NCBI GenBank assembly: GCA_016342355.1
Contig: JAEINP010000013.1
Coordinates: 48,514-112,513, forward strand
Length of the DNA: 64,000 nucleotides
Direction: 5' to 3'
From: Desulfatibacillum sp.
GTDB lineage: Bacteria; Desulfobacterota; Desulfobacteria; Desulfobacterales; Desulfatibacillaceae
How positions within the stretch are numbered: the stretch's first letter is position 1; each line of letters starts with the position of its first letter. Below the pieces are notes generated by a model, which made no database searches, had not been told where the DNA came from, and saw nothing but the letters and a program-made list of their open reading frames with translations. Below, in pieces: positions 8,076 to 17,087 of this stretch. The translations under genes and the position numbers were made by a program.

Positions 8076-9275
8076 TTATACCTTTCCGGCAAGCCGCAGG
8101 GCTAAAAGCCCGAATATGATGGAAACCGCCGACATAAAGAAAAAAAGAACAGGATAACCGTACCTGGCAATTATAAGGCCGCCCAAAACCGGCCCCAGAA
8201 AATAGCCCAGGTCCACCATTTCAATCAGCATGTTGGTGTTAAAGGCGCGGAGCCTGGGAGCCGACATATTGAAGACAATGGCCATGACAACCGGCATGGC
8301 TATTCCCCACCCCAGTCCCAGCAAGCCGCCGGAGACGTAAAAGCTCCAGGGGCTGCGCACGGATTCCAGCAATACAAACATCAGGCCCACAAAAACCAAG
8401 GCTCCGGCACACATCCAGGCTTTGTTCCACCGATCAAACAGGGAGGAGGCCGCAAGGCGGACGCTTATCATGGCAAAGGTGGAAAAAACGAAAAATGGGC
8501 CGACCCGCTCTATGCCGATGGTTGGCCCGTAGCTTTTCAGAAAAAAGAACACTATGGAAAAACAAAAATAGGAAACCGCCGCCAGGGACAGGGCAAGGAG
8601 TATGGCCGGGTTCCTGAAACTGCCCATGATTTCCCGGCGGCTTAAAACCGCCTTTGCTTTGCCCTCGTCATGCAAGACGTTTGACGGCGATTTGCCGATC
8701 AGCCATAGCACGGGAAAAACCATTGCCGTGGAAACCATTGCCGATAAGTATACGGAGGCCTGGCTGAAACCCCGGGAAAGCCCGAATTCCACCAGGACCG
8801 GGACCACCGCAAAGGGCAGGAGGTTGATGATGGACATGATTCCAAAGGCCATGCCGCTTTTTTCGGGATGGATGACGCTGACAGTCCGGGCTATAACGGC
8901 GGTAATCATGAGCACAAAGGCCAGTCCGTGCAAAGCCCGCAACAAACCAAAGAAGGCCGCTCCGCTGGCCACTGCATAACCACCCAGGCAAAGGATCATG
9001 CCACCGGTTCCACAGGCAATCCACGGCAGGGCGTTTTGCGGATGTATAAACGGACTGATAAATGGGCGAACAATAAGAGCCGTCAGGGGAAAAAGACCCA
9101 AAAGAAGCCCCGCCGTCTTCGCTTCCACGCCGCCCCTGATGAGGCAATCGTAAAAATTGAAGAATACGGCCATGTTGCAAAGGCCTAAAAAAAAGACCAG
9201 AAGGAGGAGCATGAACGATCCCGTGAATAAGGGCCCGGCCTGGGGACTTTCCTGAAAGGAAGGGTTTTCAGGCAT
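8076..9275 (-). CDS. MFS transporter, 12-TM
   Basis: 399 residues from the chosen ATG. About twelve hydrophobic helices spread over the length, in the major facilitator pattern, with family-like glycine-rich segments such as GLLGLGWGIAMPV in the second half. The open frame extends upstream into the preceding gene, but AAGGAG sits seven to eight bases before the ATG at 9275, which overlaps the stop of the adenosine-deaminase-like gene by eight bases (ATGCCTGA). Inner-membrane transport, probably drug or metabolite export by proton antiport. The tight coupling to aminotransferase and deaminase genes suggests it moves their product or substrate. The substrate cannot be predicted. Confidence 0.85.
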   Translation of the reverse strand: MPENPSFQESPQAGPLFTGSFMLLLLVFFLGLCNMAVFFNFYDCLIRGGVEAKTAGLLLGLFPLTALIVRPFISPFIHPQNALPWIACGTGGMILCLGGYAVASGAAFFGLLRALHGLAFVLMITAVIARTVSVIHPEKSGMAFGIMSIINLLPFAVVPVLVEFGLSRGFSQASVYLSAMVSTAMVFPVLWLIGKSPSNVLHDEGKAKAVLSRREIMGSFRNPAILLALSLAAVSYFCFSIVFFFLKSYGPTIGIERVGPFFVFSTFAMISVRLAASSLFDRWNKAWMCAGALVFVGLMFVLLESVRSPWSFYVSGGLLGLGWGIAMPVVMAIVFNMSAPRLRAFNTNMLIEMVDLGYFLGPVLGGLIIARYGYPVLFFFMSAVSIIFGLLALRLAGKV

Positions 9276-10269
9276 GATGCGGCTCCTTTTTTTCATGAAC
9301 CATCCAACGCGTCTTTTCCTCTGGTTCCAAAAAGCTGTACCGGAAGCCGTTGGCCAGGATGTCCGCGAGACAAGCCATATCAATGCCCATACGCTGGTGC
9401 GCCAGGGAATATTCCTTGCTTAAGGAAGTACTGAAGAATACGGGATCATCGGTGTTCAGGGTCACGGGAACTCCTATTTCCGCCAGTTTGGCAAGCGGAT
9501 GATCTTCGTACGAAGCCGCAGCCCCAAGCAGCACATTGCTGGAAGGCGATATTTCCAGGGCAATGTCCTTTTCCGTCAGCAGGCGGCAAACCCGGTCGTC
9601 CAGGGCGGCTCCCAGGCCGTGCCCTATGCGTTTTGGTTGCAGAATCTCAATGGTTTGCTTCACATGATCCGGCCCGGCGAACTCTCCGGCATGGGCCACG
9701 GTTTCCAGTCCCATGGCCCTTGCCTTCTCGAAATAGGGGGCGAAAGGAAGAATGCTATCCGCCACCTCCATGCCTGCCAGGTCTATGCCCAGGATCAGAT
9801 TGTCGGGAAATTGGCGGATATAGGCAAAGGTTTCCTCGGCAGCTTCGGCCCCAAACATGCGGGACATGGAAAACAAAAGCCGCACCTTAACATTGTGTTG
9901 CCACATGCCCTCCCGCAGTCCGGCGTACAGGCCCCGGAACATGGCTTCCGGAGCCACGCCCCTCTTGACATGAAAGGCTGGCATGAAAGAACACTCCGTA
10001 TAAACGATGTTTTCCGCTGCCTGCATTTGCATAAATGCCCGGGCGGCCTGATAAAAGTCCTCCTCATCTTCCAGCAGGCCGGTTGTCGCAAAAAAACACA
10101 GGGCGAATTCTTCAAAACCTTTGAACGCGAAGATATCCGGCATAATGGGTTCGCGTCCTTTGGCCGCGGCCAGAAGGTTCAGGAATTCAAGGGGCAGGGC
10201 GCCTTCCAGGTGCACATGCAACTCTGCCTTGGGCCGGGTCCTGAAGCGTTTTTCCACATCAGATATCAT
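9268..10269 (-). CDS. Adenosine deaminase-family amidohydrolase
   Basis: 333 residues with the full ADA set of motifs: HVHLEG at 18-23 (two Zn ligands), HAGE near 190 (Zn ligand His and catalytic Glu), RIGHG near 217, and NTDDP near 273 (Zn-binding Asp pair). Members hydrolyse adenosine, adenine or related aminopurines, or other amino-heterocycles, in the cytosol. Overlaps of 11 bases with the upstream aminotransferase and 8 bases with the downstream transporter show an operon. The biosynthetic-looking context leaves room for a non-purine substrate. The family call is firm, the substrate is not. Confidence 0.88.
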   Translation of the reverse strand: MISDVEKRFRTRPKAELHVHLEGALPLEFLNLLAAAKGREPIMPDIFAFKGFEEFALCFFATTGLLEDEEDFYQAARAFMQMQAAENIVYTECSFMPAFHVKRGVAPEAMFRGLYAGLREGMWQHNVKVRLLFSMSRMFGAEAAEETFAYIRQFPDNLILGIDLAGMEVADSILPFAPYFEKARAMGLETVAHAGEFAGPDHVKQTIEILQPKRIGHGLGAALDDRVCRLLTEKDIALEISPSSNVLLGAAASYEDHPLAKLAEIGVPVTLNTDDPVFFSTSLSKEYSLAHQRMGIDMACLADILANGFRYSFLEPEEKTRWMVHEKKEPHHA

Positions 10270-11389
10270 GGCCGCACTCCCTTAGTATATTCTTGAGGCA
10301 GGTCACAAAAGTATGCATGGCGGGCATGTCCCCCACGGAAACCCGGATGAAATTGGGAAAGCGGAATCCGGTCATGGTGCGTATCATGACCCCCTGCTGC
10401 ATGAGCTTGCGGTATGCCAGGCTATCGCTCATGGGAAGGCGCACCATGAGATAGCACCCCTCCCCGCCCACGGTGGACAGGCCGAGGGCGTTCATTTCAT
10501 AATCCAAATACGCCTTGGCTTCCCTCACAAGCGCCCGGGTGTTTTCCACATGGTCCCGGGACTCCAGGGCTGCCAGGGCCGCGACCTGGGCCATGGCGTT
10601 GACCGAATACACAACGCAGGTGCGGCGGATGATGTCCACCACCTCCAGGGAACCGGCCAGGTATCCGATTCGCAGGCTGGCCAGCCCGAACATCTTTGAA
10701 AAGGTGCGGAAAGTCACCAGATTGGGGTATTGGGACAACAGCTTCATGGCGTCGGGATAATCCGGTTTTTCCACAAACTCGCAATAGGCCTCATCCACCA
10801 CAACAATGCTCCTGTTTCCCACCTGATTCAGGAAATTCAGGAGCTTGTCCCGGTTCCAGTAGGTTCCGGTTGGGTTATTGGGATTGCAGATAAAAAAGAT
10901 TTTTGTCCGTTCATCTGCCGCGGCCAGCATGGCTTCATCATCAAAGCCATAATCCTTCAGGGGAACGGTCCTGGCCTCATATCCGGAAAACCTGGCCACC
11001 CATTCATACACGGCAAAGGTTTTGTCCGCAGTGACGATGTTGTCGCCCTCCTGGCAAAAAGCCTTGATGGCGAAGGCAATCACCTCGTTGGCGCCGTTGC
11101 CCACCAGGAACTGGTCCGGCTCCATGCCAAAGCGTTCAGCCAGTCTCTGGCGCAGGTGGTAGGCATCACCGCTGGGATAGACAGAAGCCCGTTTTGGAGG
11201 GAAATCCCGGATTGCCTTTTGGGACTCCCGGGGCGGTCCCAAGGGATTCTCATTGTTGTTTAATCGCAACAGGGAAGAGCATCCATAGTACTCCATGAGC
11301 ATGTCATCGGGCTTGGAAGGTATGTAAGCCTCAAAGCACTTGATATGGGAAGGCGCCAGACATTGCAAATCAGGCATTGTGACAGTCAT
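10259..11389 (-). CDS. Histidinol-phosphate aminotransferase-like enzyme
   Basis: 376 residues, class I/II aminotransferase of the HisC type. NNNENPLGPP near the N-terminus, CNPNNPTG near 170, DEAYCEF, TFSKMFGLASLRIGY (the Lys binds PLP) and a C-terminal IRVSVG segment are all visible. The start at 11389 was chosen because TGAGGT precedes it and it begins ten bases after the upstream stop; an in-frame ATG at 11377 is the alternative. There are no other his genes around, so a dedicated aminotransferase step in the neighbouring operon is at least as likely as histidine synthesis. Confidence 0.85.
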   Translation of the reverse strand: MTVTMPDLQCLAPSHIKCFEAYIPSKPDDMLMEYYGCSSLLRLNNNENPLGPPRESQKAIRDFPPKRASVYPSGDAYHLRQRLAERFGMEPDQFLVGNGANEVIAFAIKAFCQEGDNIVTADKTFAVYEWVARFSGYEARTVPLKDYGFDDEAMLAAADERTKIFFICNPNNPTGTYWNRDKLLNFLNQVGNRSIVVVDEAYCEFVEKPDYPDAMKLLSQYPNLVTFRTFSKMFGLASLRIGYLAGSLEVVDIIRRTCVVYSVNAMAQVAALAALESRDHVENTRALVREAKAYLDYEMNALGLSTVGGEGCYLMVRLPMSDSLAYRKLMQQGVMIRTMTGFRFPNFIRVSVGDMPAMHTFVTCLKNILRECGHDI

Positions 11390-11399
11390 GTCAAAAACC

Positions 11400-12695
11400 T
11401 CATCGGCTGAAAAAGGCCATATCCCCGCACCCGGCATAGGGGAGTATGTATCGGGGAGAAAAATCCGCGTCCAAAAGCGCTGGCGTGAAATCCGCCTGCC
11501 ACGGGCTGCCTAAGTCCAGGGCGAACAACACGTTGGCGACTCGCTCCTTTTTTGTCATTTCCAGGTGTGCCGCAATATTTTGGGGGATGTCCCGGCCCGG
11601 GGAAACCGGCCAAAAAGTGGCGGCTCCACCTCTCCGGTCAAATTCCGTGAACAGGACGGAGCGGCTTTTGGGCGCCAAAGGGCGCCCGGAAGGGCGCAAT
11701 ATTTTCCGGGGCAGGCACAAACGGGCGTATTGTTTTTCCAGGAAAGGTTCCAGGGCCTCATGGGCCCACACAATGCACCCGGGATCTTCCTGCATTTGCC
11801 GGAAATAGGCAGGGGCCTGAAACCTTGCACCGTCATCTGATGTAACGGGCAGGCTGCCCACGGTTTCGAAATAATGCACGGGAATGTCCGGGTTGTGGCG
11901 GCGATTCACAAGGCCCATTATCGGAAGTTTGGCGATGTCTCCGATGCAGAAGTCCAGCAGGGCCTCGGCAATCGCAGGATTGCGGTCTTCGGTAAACACG
12001 AACGGGCCGTGGCATTCCACCATGTTGCCGTCCGGGGGGCGGTCCCAGGCAATGATTCCCCCCACCTCGCCAGCGGGACCCTGAGCCATGGCTGCGCGGA
12101 CTCGGCCGAAATCAAGCATGTCCGCCAGCATCTGAGGATAAAAAAATTCCCGGGGCAAAGCGTGGGCAGGATAAAGCCCCAAGGCCTGGGTGGCTGCGTA
12201 GGCGGCCTCCTCGGGAGAAGATTCCCTGACGGAAAAGTCTTTCAGAGGCGCCAGGGACGTCACGGCGCCGCCCGAGTGTTGTGGATAGCTCTTTTCCTTG
12301 ACCAGTTTAAGCACAAAACGGCTGCCATCATCCCGAATCACGGAAAATCCGTCCACTATGCGCGAGGCCACCAACAAGCCTAGGTTCTCCAAATCCTCTT
12401 CATTATCCGCAGCCACAGAGGACGTCATGTTGAAGTATTCCAATGGAAAGTTCAGGTCGTGAAAGACAAATTCGATGGTGACGCAATGTCCGCCAGGCAG
12501 GCAGCGGACTGCCAACTGTTTACCCGGCGCCGACTTGCACAGGGACATAAAGATTTCTTCCGTCGCCATGGCAACGCGGCGTACTTCCGCCGTTCCCAGG
12601 CCCATGGCCTGGGAAGCCTTTTCAGCCACGGCCCGGGCCACGGGAAAGAATTCGGGAGCGGCGGCAAGTTCCAGGGATACTTGGGTAGCAATCAT
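11400..12695 (-). CDS. HATPase (RsbW/anti-sigma-like) domain fused to GNAT-like domain
   Basis: 431 residues from the ATG at 12695, which has GGAAGGA upstream; a TTG at 12731 is in frame but unsupported. The first 135 residues resemble the GHKL ATPase of serine-kinase anti-sigma factors: EIFMSLCKSAPG near the N box, then LGLLVASRIVDGF and a closing DGSRFVLKLVK strand. The rest looks like an acyltransferase-type domain (SVRESSPEEAAYA onwards) of the kind found with such HATPases. It is the first gene of the five-gene operon. It may act as a regulatory or modifying protein; the reaction is unknown. The domain reading is by pattern and needs profile confirmation. Confidence 0.6.
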   Translation of the reverse strand: MIATQVSLELAAAPEFFPVARAVAEKASQAMGLGTAEVRRVAMATEEIFMSLCKSAPGKQLAVRCLPGGHCVTIEFVFHDLNFPLEYFNMTSSVAADNEEDLENLGLLVASRIVDGFSVIRDDGSRFVLKLVKEKSYPQHSGGAVTSLAPLKDFSVRESSPEEAAYAATQALGLYPAHALPREFFYPQMLADMLDFGRVRAAMAQGPAGEVGGIIAWDRPPDGNMVECHGPFVFTEDRNPAIAEALLDFCIGDIAKLPIMGLVNRRHNPDIPVHYFETVGSLPVTSDDGARFQAPAYFRQMQEDPGCIVWAHEALEPFLEKQYARLCLPRKILRPSGRPLAPKSRSVLFTEFDRRGGAATFWPVSPGRDIPQNIAAHLEMTKKERVANVLFALDLGSPWQADFTPALLDADFSPRYILPYAGCGDMAFFSR

Positions 12696-13078
12696 GAGGG
12701 CGTCCTTCCCAAAATCAGCCAGGCAATTCAACTTGAAAACAATGGGCGGCAGGCCGGTGCAAGGGGGAAAGCAGAAAATTGCAGAACCAATTGTTGCATG
12801 TCAACAAAGGCCAGCTTGCCGCGAAAATGTGAAGGCATTTGTCGTATAAAAAACAGCGATTGTCAATAATGCCGGATCAAAAATCCTTTCCCGCTTCTGG
12901 GAAATGTGCAGCCGTTTTGACGGGCGGCTTGCAGCGTGGCCTTGCTCCATGACATGGAATGCCGATTCAAATAACGGATTCAGAGGCCCGCAACAGTCCC
13001 CCCCAAAAAAAAGGCAGGGAGAGGCATTTTGCCCTTTCCCGGGCCGGGCATTCTTTTGTTCACCGGGCATTCTTTTGT
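12696..13078. other. Intergenic, promoter region of the five-gene operon
   Basis: 383 bases with no convincing gene. It must hold the promoter of the minus-strand operon starting at 12695 and the end of the nitroreductase transcript. A short direct repeat of CACCGGGCATTCTTTTGTTC-like sequence lies near 13045-13080. I see no recognisable operator or terminator. Confidence 0.5.
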
Positions 13079-13933
13079 TCAGTCCATGGAATCCTTCACG
13101 CTCCACCTGACAGGCGCCTCCTTGCGCTTGGGCAGACGATGGTATTTGAACTTGGGATAGCCCAGCATGAGGACCCCGTTCAAGCGATGATCCTTGGGCA
13201 GGTTCAGGGCTTTTCGCAGGGGCTCACAGGACAAGGCCGCAGCCATGAACATGCCGTTCCAGTAGGTCCCAAGTCCCAGGGTGGGGGCGGCCAGTTCCAA
13301 GTAGGCCAGGGCCGAGGCGCAATCCACGGGATAGTAATGGGAAAAGGGGGATTTTCCGTGCTCGGTATGGGCCAGCACCATGTGGGGCGCGCTCCGGCAT
13401 AATGCGTCAAAGCCCATGTCCCAGGCTCCCACGAACATGTGGAAGAACATCTTTTCGCCAAGGGCTTTATCCGCCTTGAGTGTGGCCCGCATCCAGTCAA
13501 TGACCATGCCGGTCAGCATTTTGACTTCTTCCTTGTCTTCGATGACCGTGAAGTGGACTTCCTGGTCGTTGTGGGCCGTGGGGGCGTAGTGGGCCATGTC
13601 CACCAGTTGTTGCAGAACCTCCCGGGGCGCGGATTTATCCTTGTACACCCGGATCGAACGGCGGGACCGCAAAAATTGTTCAGCCTGGTCCTGGTTGATC
13701 ACCAAATCCTTCCGGATTTCCGGACAATCCTCCAGGGGAACGTCCCGGTGCGTCAAGGCCCCCGTGGGACAGACCGCCACGCAATGGCCGCAGCCCAGGC
13801 AGGTTTGTTCCAGGCCAGGCCCGGGCGCGGGCACGGCGTCCCGGTCGGGAAAGCTGATTCCGGCCACAGGGCATTCGGTCACACAGATTCCGTCCCGGTT
13901 GCATTTCTCAGGGTCCACTGCAATGATGTCCAT
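13079..13933 (-). CDS. Nitroreductase with N-terminal 2x[4Fe-4S] ferredoxin domain
   Basis: 284 residues. The first 70 hold a two-cluster ferredoxin: one Cys set around CNRDGICVTECP, the second as CLGCGHCVAVCP. A nitroreductase-type FMN domain follows, starting at RSRRSIRVYKDK and continuing through APTAHNDQEVHFTVI and GTYWNGMFMAAA to the C-terminal GYPKFKYHRLP. Such proteins pass electrons from ferredoxin or a reduced partner to FMN and reduce nitro or other unsaturated compounds; in anaerobes their substrates are mostly unknown. AGGAG lies eight bases before the ATG. It is monocistronic and divergent from the downstream kinase. Confidence 0.9.
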   Translation of the reverse strand: MDIIAVDPEKCNRDGICVTECPVAGISFPDRDAVPAPGPGLEQTCLGCGHCVAVCPTGALTHRDVPLEDCPEIRKDLVINQDQAEQFLRSRRSIRVYKDKSAPREVLQQLVDMAHYAPTAHNDQEVHFTVIEDKEEVKMLTGMVIDWMRATLKADKALGEKMFFHMFVGAWDMGFDALCRSAPHMVLAHTEHGKSPFSHYYPVDCASALAYLELAAPTLGLGTYWNGMFMAAALSCEPLRKALNLPKDHRLNGVLMLGYPKFKYHRLPKRKEAPVRWSVKDSMD

Positions 13934-14195
13934 GTTCCACTCCTTTGATTGTTAGAAGGACTGCGGCGCAATTTCCGGTATCCTGCACAAGGATGCCGTT
14001 TGCAGCATCAGGAAGGTGGTTATTGATGCCTGGGTTCAGGCGGAAGAAGCAAATATTTTGACCTTTAACGGTTTCACCGATTACAATAGAGGAGAATTGC
14101 AATTCGCGTCAATGTTAATCCATTCAAAAAGCATTTGGGGAAAAGGGAAGGTACGCTGCCAACACCAACAATCGTCTGATTGCGGAGGTCCCGTT

Positions 14196-16934
14196 TTGAT
14201 CAAAAAAGCCCCATACGAAGAATTGGAAAAACGCGTTGCCGATCTTGAAAATCAAGTCGATCAATACAAGTCCCAGGCCATAAAGTACCGCACCCTGTTT
14301 GCCGCTTTTCCCCACGGGATTACTGTGTCGGATGAAAAAGGCGCCATTTTGGAAACCAATGCCAGCGCCGAAACGCTGCTTGGCATCAGCAAGGAGGAGC
14401 ATGAAAAGCGCATCCTTGACGGCGAGGAATGGCGGATTGTCCGCCCTGACGGCACCCCTATGCCCCCGGAAGAATGGGCCAGCGTCATTGCCCTTAAGGA
14501 GAATCGGGTAGTCGCCAATTCCGAAATAGGCATAGTCAAATCCAATGGCGAGACAACCTGGTTAAACGTCACGGCCGCCCCTTTGCCTATTGAAGGGCAC
14601 GGAGTGGTGGTCACCTATGGCGATATTTCGGAAAAACGCCAAATGGAGGAAGTGCTTCGGGAAAGTGAAGACCGATTCCGCCAGTTTTTCGAAAGCGCGG
14701 GGGTTTGTTGCTACCTGGTGACCCCTGAGGGCGCTATCCTGGAAGCCAATCAGGCGGCCTATGACACTCTGGGGTATTCCCGGGAGGAGCTTATTGGTAA
14801 GCCATTGACCTTTCTTTATGCCGAAGAAAGCGTGGAACAGGCAAAGGCCATTTTCCAGGATTGGAAAGCAACCGGGCGCATACGCAATGCAGAGTTGGCC
14901 ATCAGGTCCAAAGCCGGGGATAAACGGTGGATGCTTTTGAACGCAGATGCGGTTCGGGATGCCAAGGGGCAAATCATTCATTCAACCTCCGTTCAGGTGG
15001 ACATTACGGAACGCAAACAGGCGGAGGAGGCCCTTACACGCAGCGAATCCCTGCAACGTAAAATGGTCGCCAACATAGGGGATGTGATTGTTATCGTGGA
15101 CCGGAACGGGGTCAACAGATTCAAAAGCGCAAATGTGGAAAAACTGTTTGGCTGGAAACCCGGGGAGTTGGTCGGCCTTTGCACTTTTGACAATATTCAT
15201 CCCGAGGACTTGGAATTCACACAAAAATTTTTCAGGAAGATCCTTGAAGAGCCGGATGCTGTCGGCGCCATGGAATGCAGGTACAGGCATAAAGATGGTA
15301 GTTACCGTTGGATCGAACTTACCGGGACCAATTTGCTCCATGACCCTGATATCCAGGGGGTTTTGGGGAATTTCCATGATATCACCGGGCGTAAGCAGGC
15401 GGAAAGGGAACTGCGGGAAAGCGAGGCCCGCTTTAAGGCCCTTCACAATGCTTCTTTTGGCGGCATCGCCATTCATGACCAGGGCCTGATTTTGGATTGC
15501 AATAAGGGTCTGTCTGACATGACAGGCTATTCCATGGATGAGTTGATTGATATGGATGGTTTGTTGCTGATCGCGGAAGCATCAAGAAATGAGGTGATGA
15601 ACAACATTGCGGCCGGGTATGAAAAGCCCTACGAAGTAAAGGGGGTGCGCAAAAATGGCGAGGAGTACCCATTGCGCCTGGAAGCCCGTAACATCCCTTA
15701 TAAAAGAAAATCAATAAGAGCCGTTGAGTTTCGTGATATTACCAAGAGCAAACTGGTGGAGCAGGAACGGGAGAAATTGCAGGCCCAGCTGATTCAGGCC
15801 CAGAAAATGGAATCCGTGGGGCGTCTTGCAGGGGGGGTGGCCCATGATTTCAACAACATGCTCAGCGTGATTCTGGGGCATGCAGAGATGGCGCTGGAAA
15901 CCCTGCCCCCGGATGATGCGGTGCATGACGATTTAACGGAGATCCAAAATGCGGCCCGGCATTCGGCGGAAATAACGCGGCAACTGTTGGCCTTCGCCCG
16001 CAAGCAGACTATAGCGCCCAAGGTGCTCGATTTGAATAGAACCGTTGAAGGGATGCTCAAGATGCTCCGGCGTCTCATTGGCGAGGATATCGACCTGGCC
16101 TGGCGCCCGGGCGAAAACCTGTGGCCCATCAAAATGGACCCGACACAAATCGATCAGATTTTGGTCAATTTATGCGTCAATGCCCGGGACTCCATAGCAA
16201 CCATGGGCAAGGTCACCATCGAAACCGACAAGGCCAGCTTTGACGAGGCCTATTGCGGGGAACACGCGGGGGCTGTTCCTGGAGAGTACGTTCTATTGGT
16301 CATTAGCGACGACGGCTGCGGCATGGACAAACAGACCCAGGACAATCTGTTTGAGCCATTTTTCACCACCAAGGAAGTGGGGAAAGGCACCGGCCTCGGC
16401 CTTGCCACTATTTATGGCATTGTCAAACAAAACGGTGGCTTTGTGAATGTCTATAGCGAGTTGAATCAAGGGAGCACCTTCAGGATCTACCTGCCCCGGT
16501 ATGAAATCCCGACTCATGCCAGCCTCAAAGACAAGGGGCTGCAGGCGCCCGCTATCCCGGGAACCGAAACCATTATGCTGGTGGAGGATGAACCAGCGAT
16601 TTTACACATGTCCAGGATGATGCTTGAACGTCTTGGCTATACGGTGCTGGCTGCAAGCACAACAAGGGAAGCCATCCGGCTGGCTGAGGAAGACGCCAGC
16701 CCAATCCATCTGCTCATGACCGATGTGGTTATGCCTGAGATGAATGGCCGCGATCTGGCCAAACAATTGGTGGAGTTTAATCCGAACCTCAAATGCCTGT
16801 TTATGTCCGGGTACACAGCCGACGTGATTGCGCGCCGTGGCATTTTGGATGAAGGGGTTCATTTTATTCAGAAGCCGTTCACAAAGCACAATCTGGCTAT
16901 CAAAATCAGGGATGTGCTGGATGCAACGGAGTAG
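14196..16934 (+). CDS. Soluble PAS-rich hybrid histidine kinase/response regulator
   Basis: 912 residues from the chosen TTG start, which has GGAGG seven bases upstream; the open frame continues back to 14016 without homology or ribosome site. Order: short coiled coil, four PAS domains (starting near residues 30, 160, 290 and 415), HisKA with the H box in GGVAHDFNN, HATPase with DDGCGM and GTGLGL, then a receiver domain with the acceptor Asp in LLMTDVVMPEMNG and the Lys in QKPF. No transmembrane segment is visible, so it senses a cytosolic cue. No output regulator is next to it, so phosphotransfer presumably goes to an unlinked partner. Confidence 0.9.
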   Translation: MIKKAPYEELEKRVADLENQVDQYKSQAIKYRTLFAAFPHGITVSDEKGAILETNASAETLLGISKEEHEKRILDGEEWRIVRPDGTPMPPEEWASVIALKENRVVANSEIGIVKSNGETTWLNVTAAPLPIEGHGVVVTYGDISEKRQMEEVLRESEDRFRQFFESAGVCCYLVTPEGAILEANQAAYDTLGYSREELIGKPLTFLYAEESVEQAKAIFQDWKATGRIRNAELAIRSKAGDKRWMLLNADAVRDAKGQIIHSTSVQVDITERKQAEEALTRSESLQRKMVANIGDVIVIVDRNGVNRFKSANVEKLFGWKPGELVGLCTFDNIHPEDLEFTQKFFRKILEEPDAVGAMECRYRHKDGSYRWIELTGTNLLHDPDIQGVLGNFHDITGRKQAERELRESEARFKALHNASFGGIAIHDQGLILDCNKGLSDMTGYSMDELIDMDGLLLIAEASRNEVMNNIAAGYEKPYEVKGVRKNGEEYPLRLEARNIPYKRKSIRAVEFRDITKSKLVEQEREKLQAQLIQAQKMESVGRLAGGVAHDFNNMLSVILGHAEMALETLPPDDAVHDDLTEIQNAARHSAEITRQLLAFARKQTIAPKVLDLNRTVEGMLKMLRRLIGEDIDLAWRPGENLWPIKMDPTQIDQILVNLCVNARDSIATMGKVTIETDKASFDEAYCGEHAGAVPGEYVLLVISDDGCGMDKQTQDNLFEPFFTTKEVGKGTGLGLATIYGIVKQNGGFVNVYSELNQGSTFRIYLPRYEIPTHASLKDKGLQAPAIPGTETIMLVEDEPAILHMSRMMLERLGYTVLAASTTREAIRLAEEDASPIHLLMTDVVMPEMNGRDLAKQLVEFNPNLKCLFMSGYTADVIARRGILDEGVHFIQKPFTKHNLAIKIRDVLDATE

Positions 16935-16995
16935 GTGACTCACGAATACCGGTATAGACCGGCCAAACAGTCTTCACCCGCCGGAAAATCCTCAT

Positions 16996-17027
16996 AAAAA
17001 AGGGATTAGCCTGATTTGGCTAACCCC
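16996..17027 (-). terminator. Intrinsic terminator downstream of the tRNA-Arg fragment
   Basis: On the minus strand GGGGTTAGCC (17018-17027) pairs with GGCTAATCCC (17002-17011) across a 6-base loop, with one G-U pair, and is followed by TTTTTT (16996-17001). It is placed as the terminator of the original tRNA gene. Confidence 0.75.
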
Positions 17028-17041
17028 TTCGATTTTATTTG

Positions 17042-17083
17042 CGCCCCCGGCAAGGATCGAACTTGCAATACCAGGATTAGGAC
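17042..17083 (-). other. 3' half of tRNA-Arg(CCU): putative attachment-site remnant
   Basis: Read on the minus strand this is the anticodon loop GTCCTAA (anticodon CCU), the 3' anticodon strand TCCTG, a 5-base variable loop, a perfect T arm (GCAAG-TTCGATC-CTTGC) and the 3' acceptor strand CGGGGGC plus discriminator G. The 5' half (acceptor, D arm, 5' anticodon strand) is missing; the DUF362 gene stop lies five bases upstream. A homology block starting in the anticodon loop and running to the 3' end is the usual footprint of tRNA-targeted integration. Anticodon assignment rests on the loop alone. Confidence 0.7.
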
Positions 17084-17087
17084 AGTT

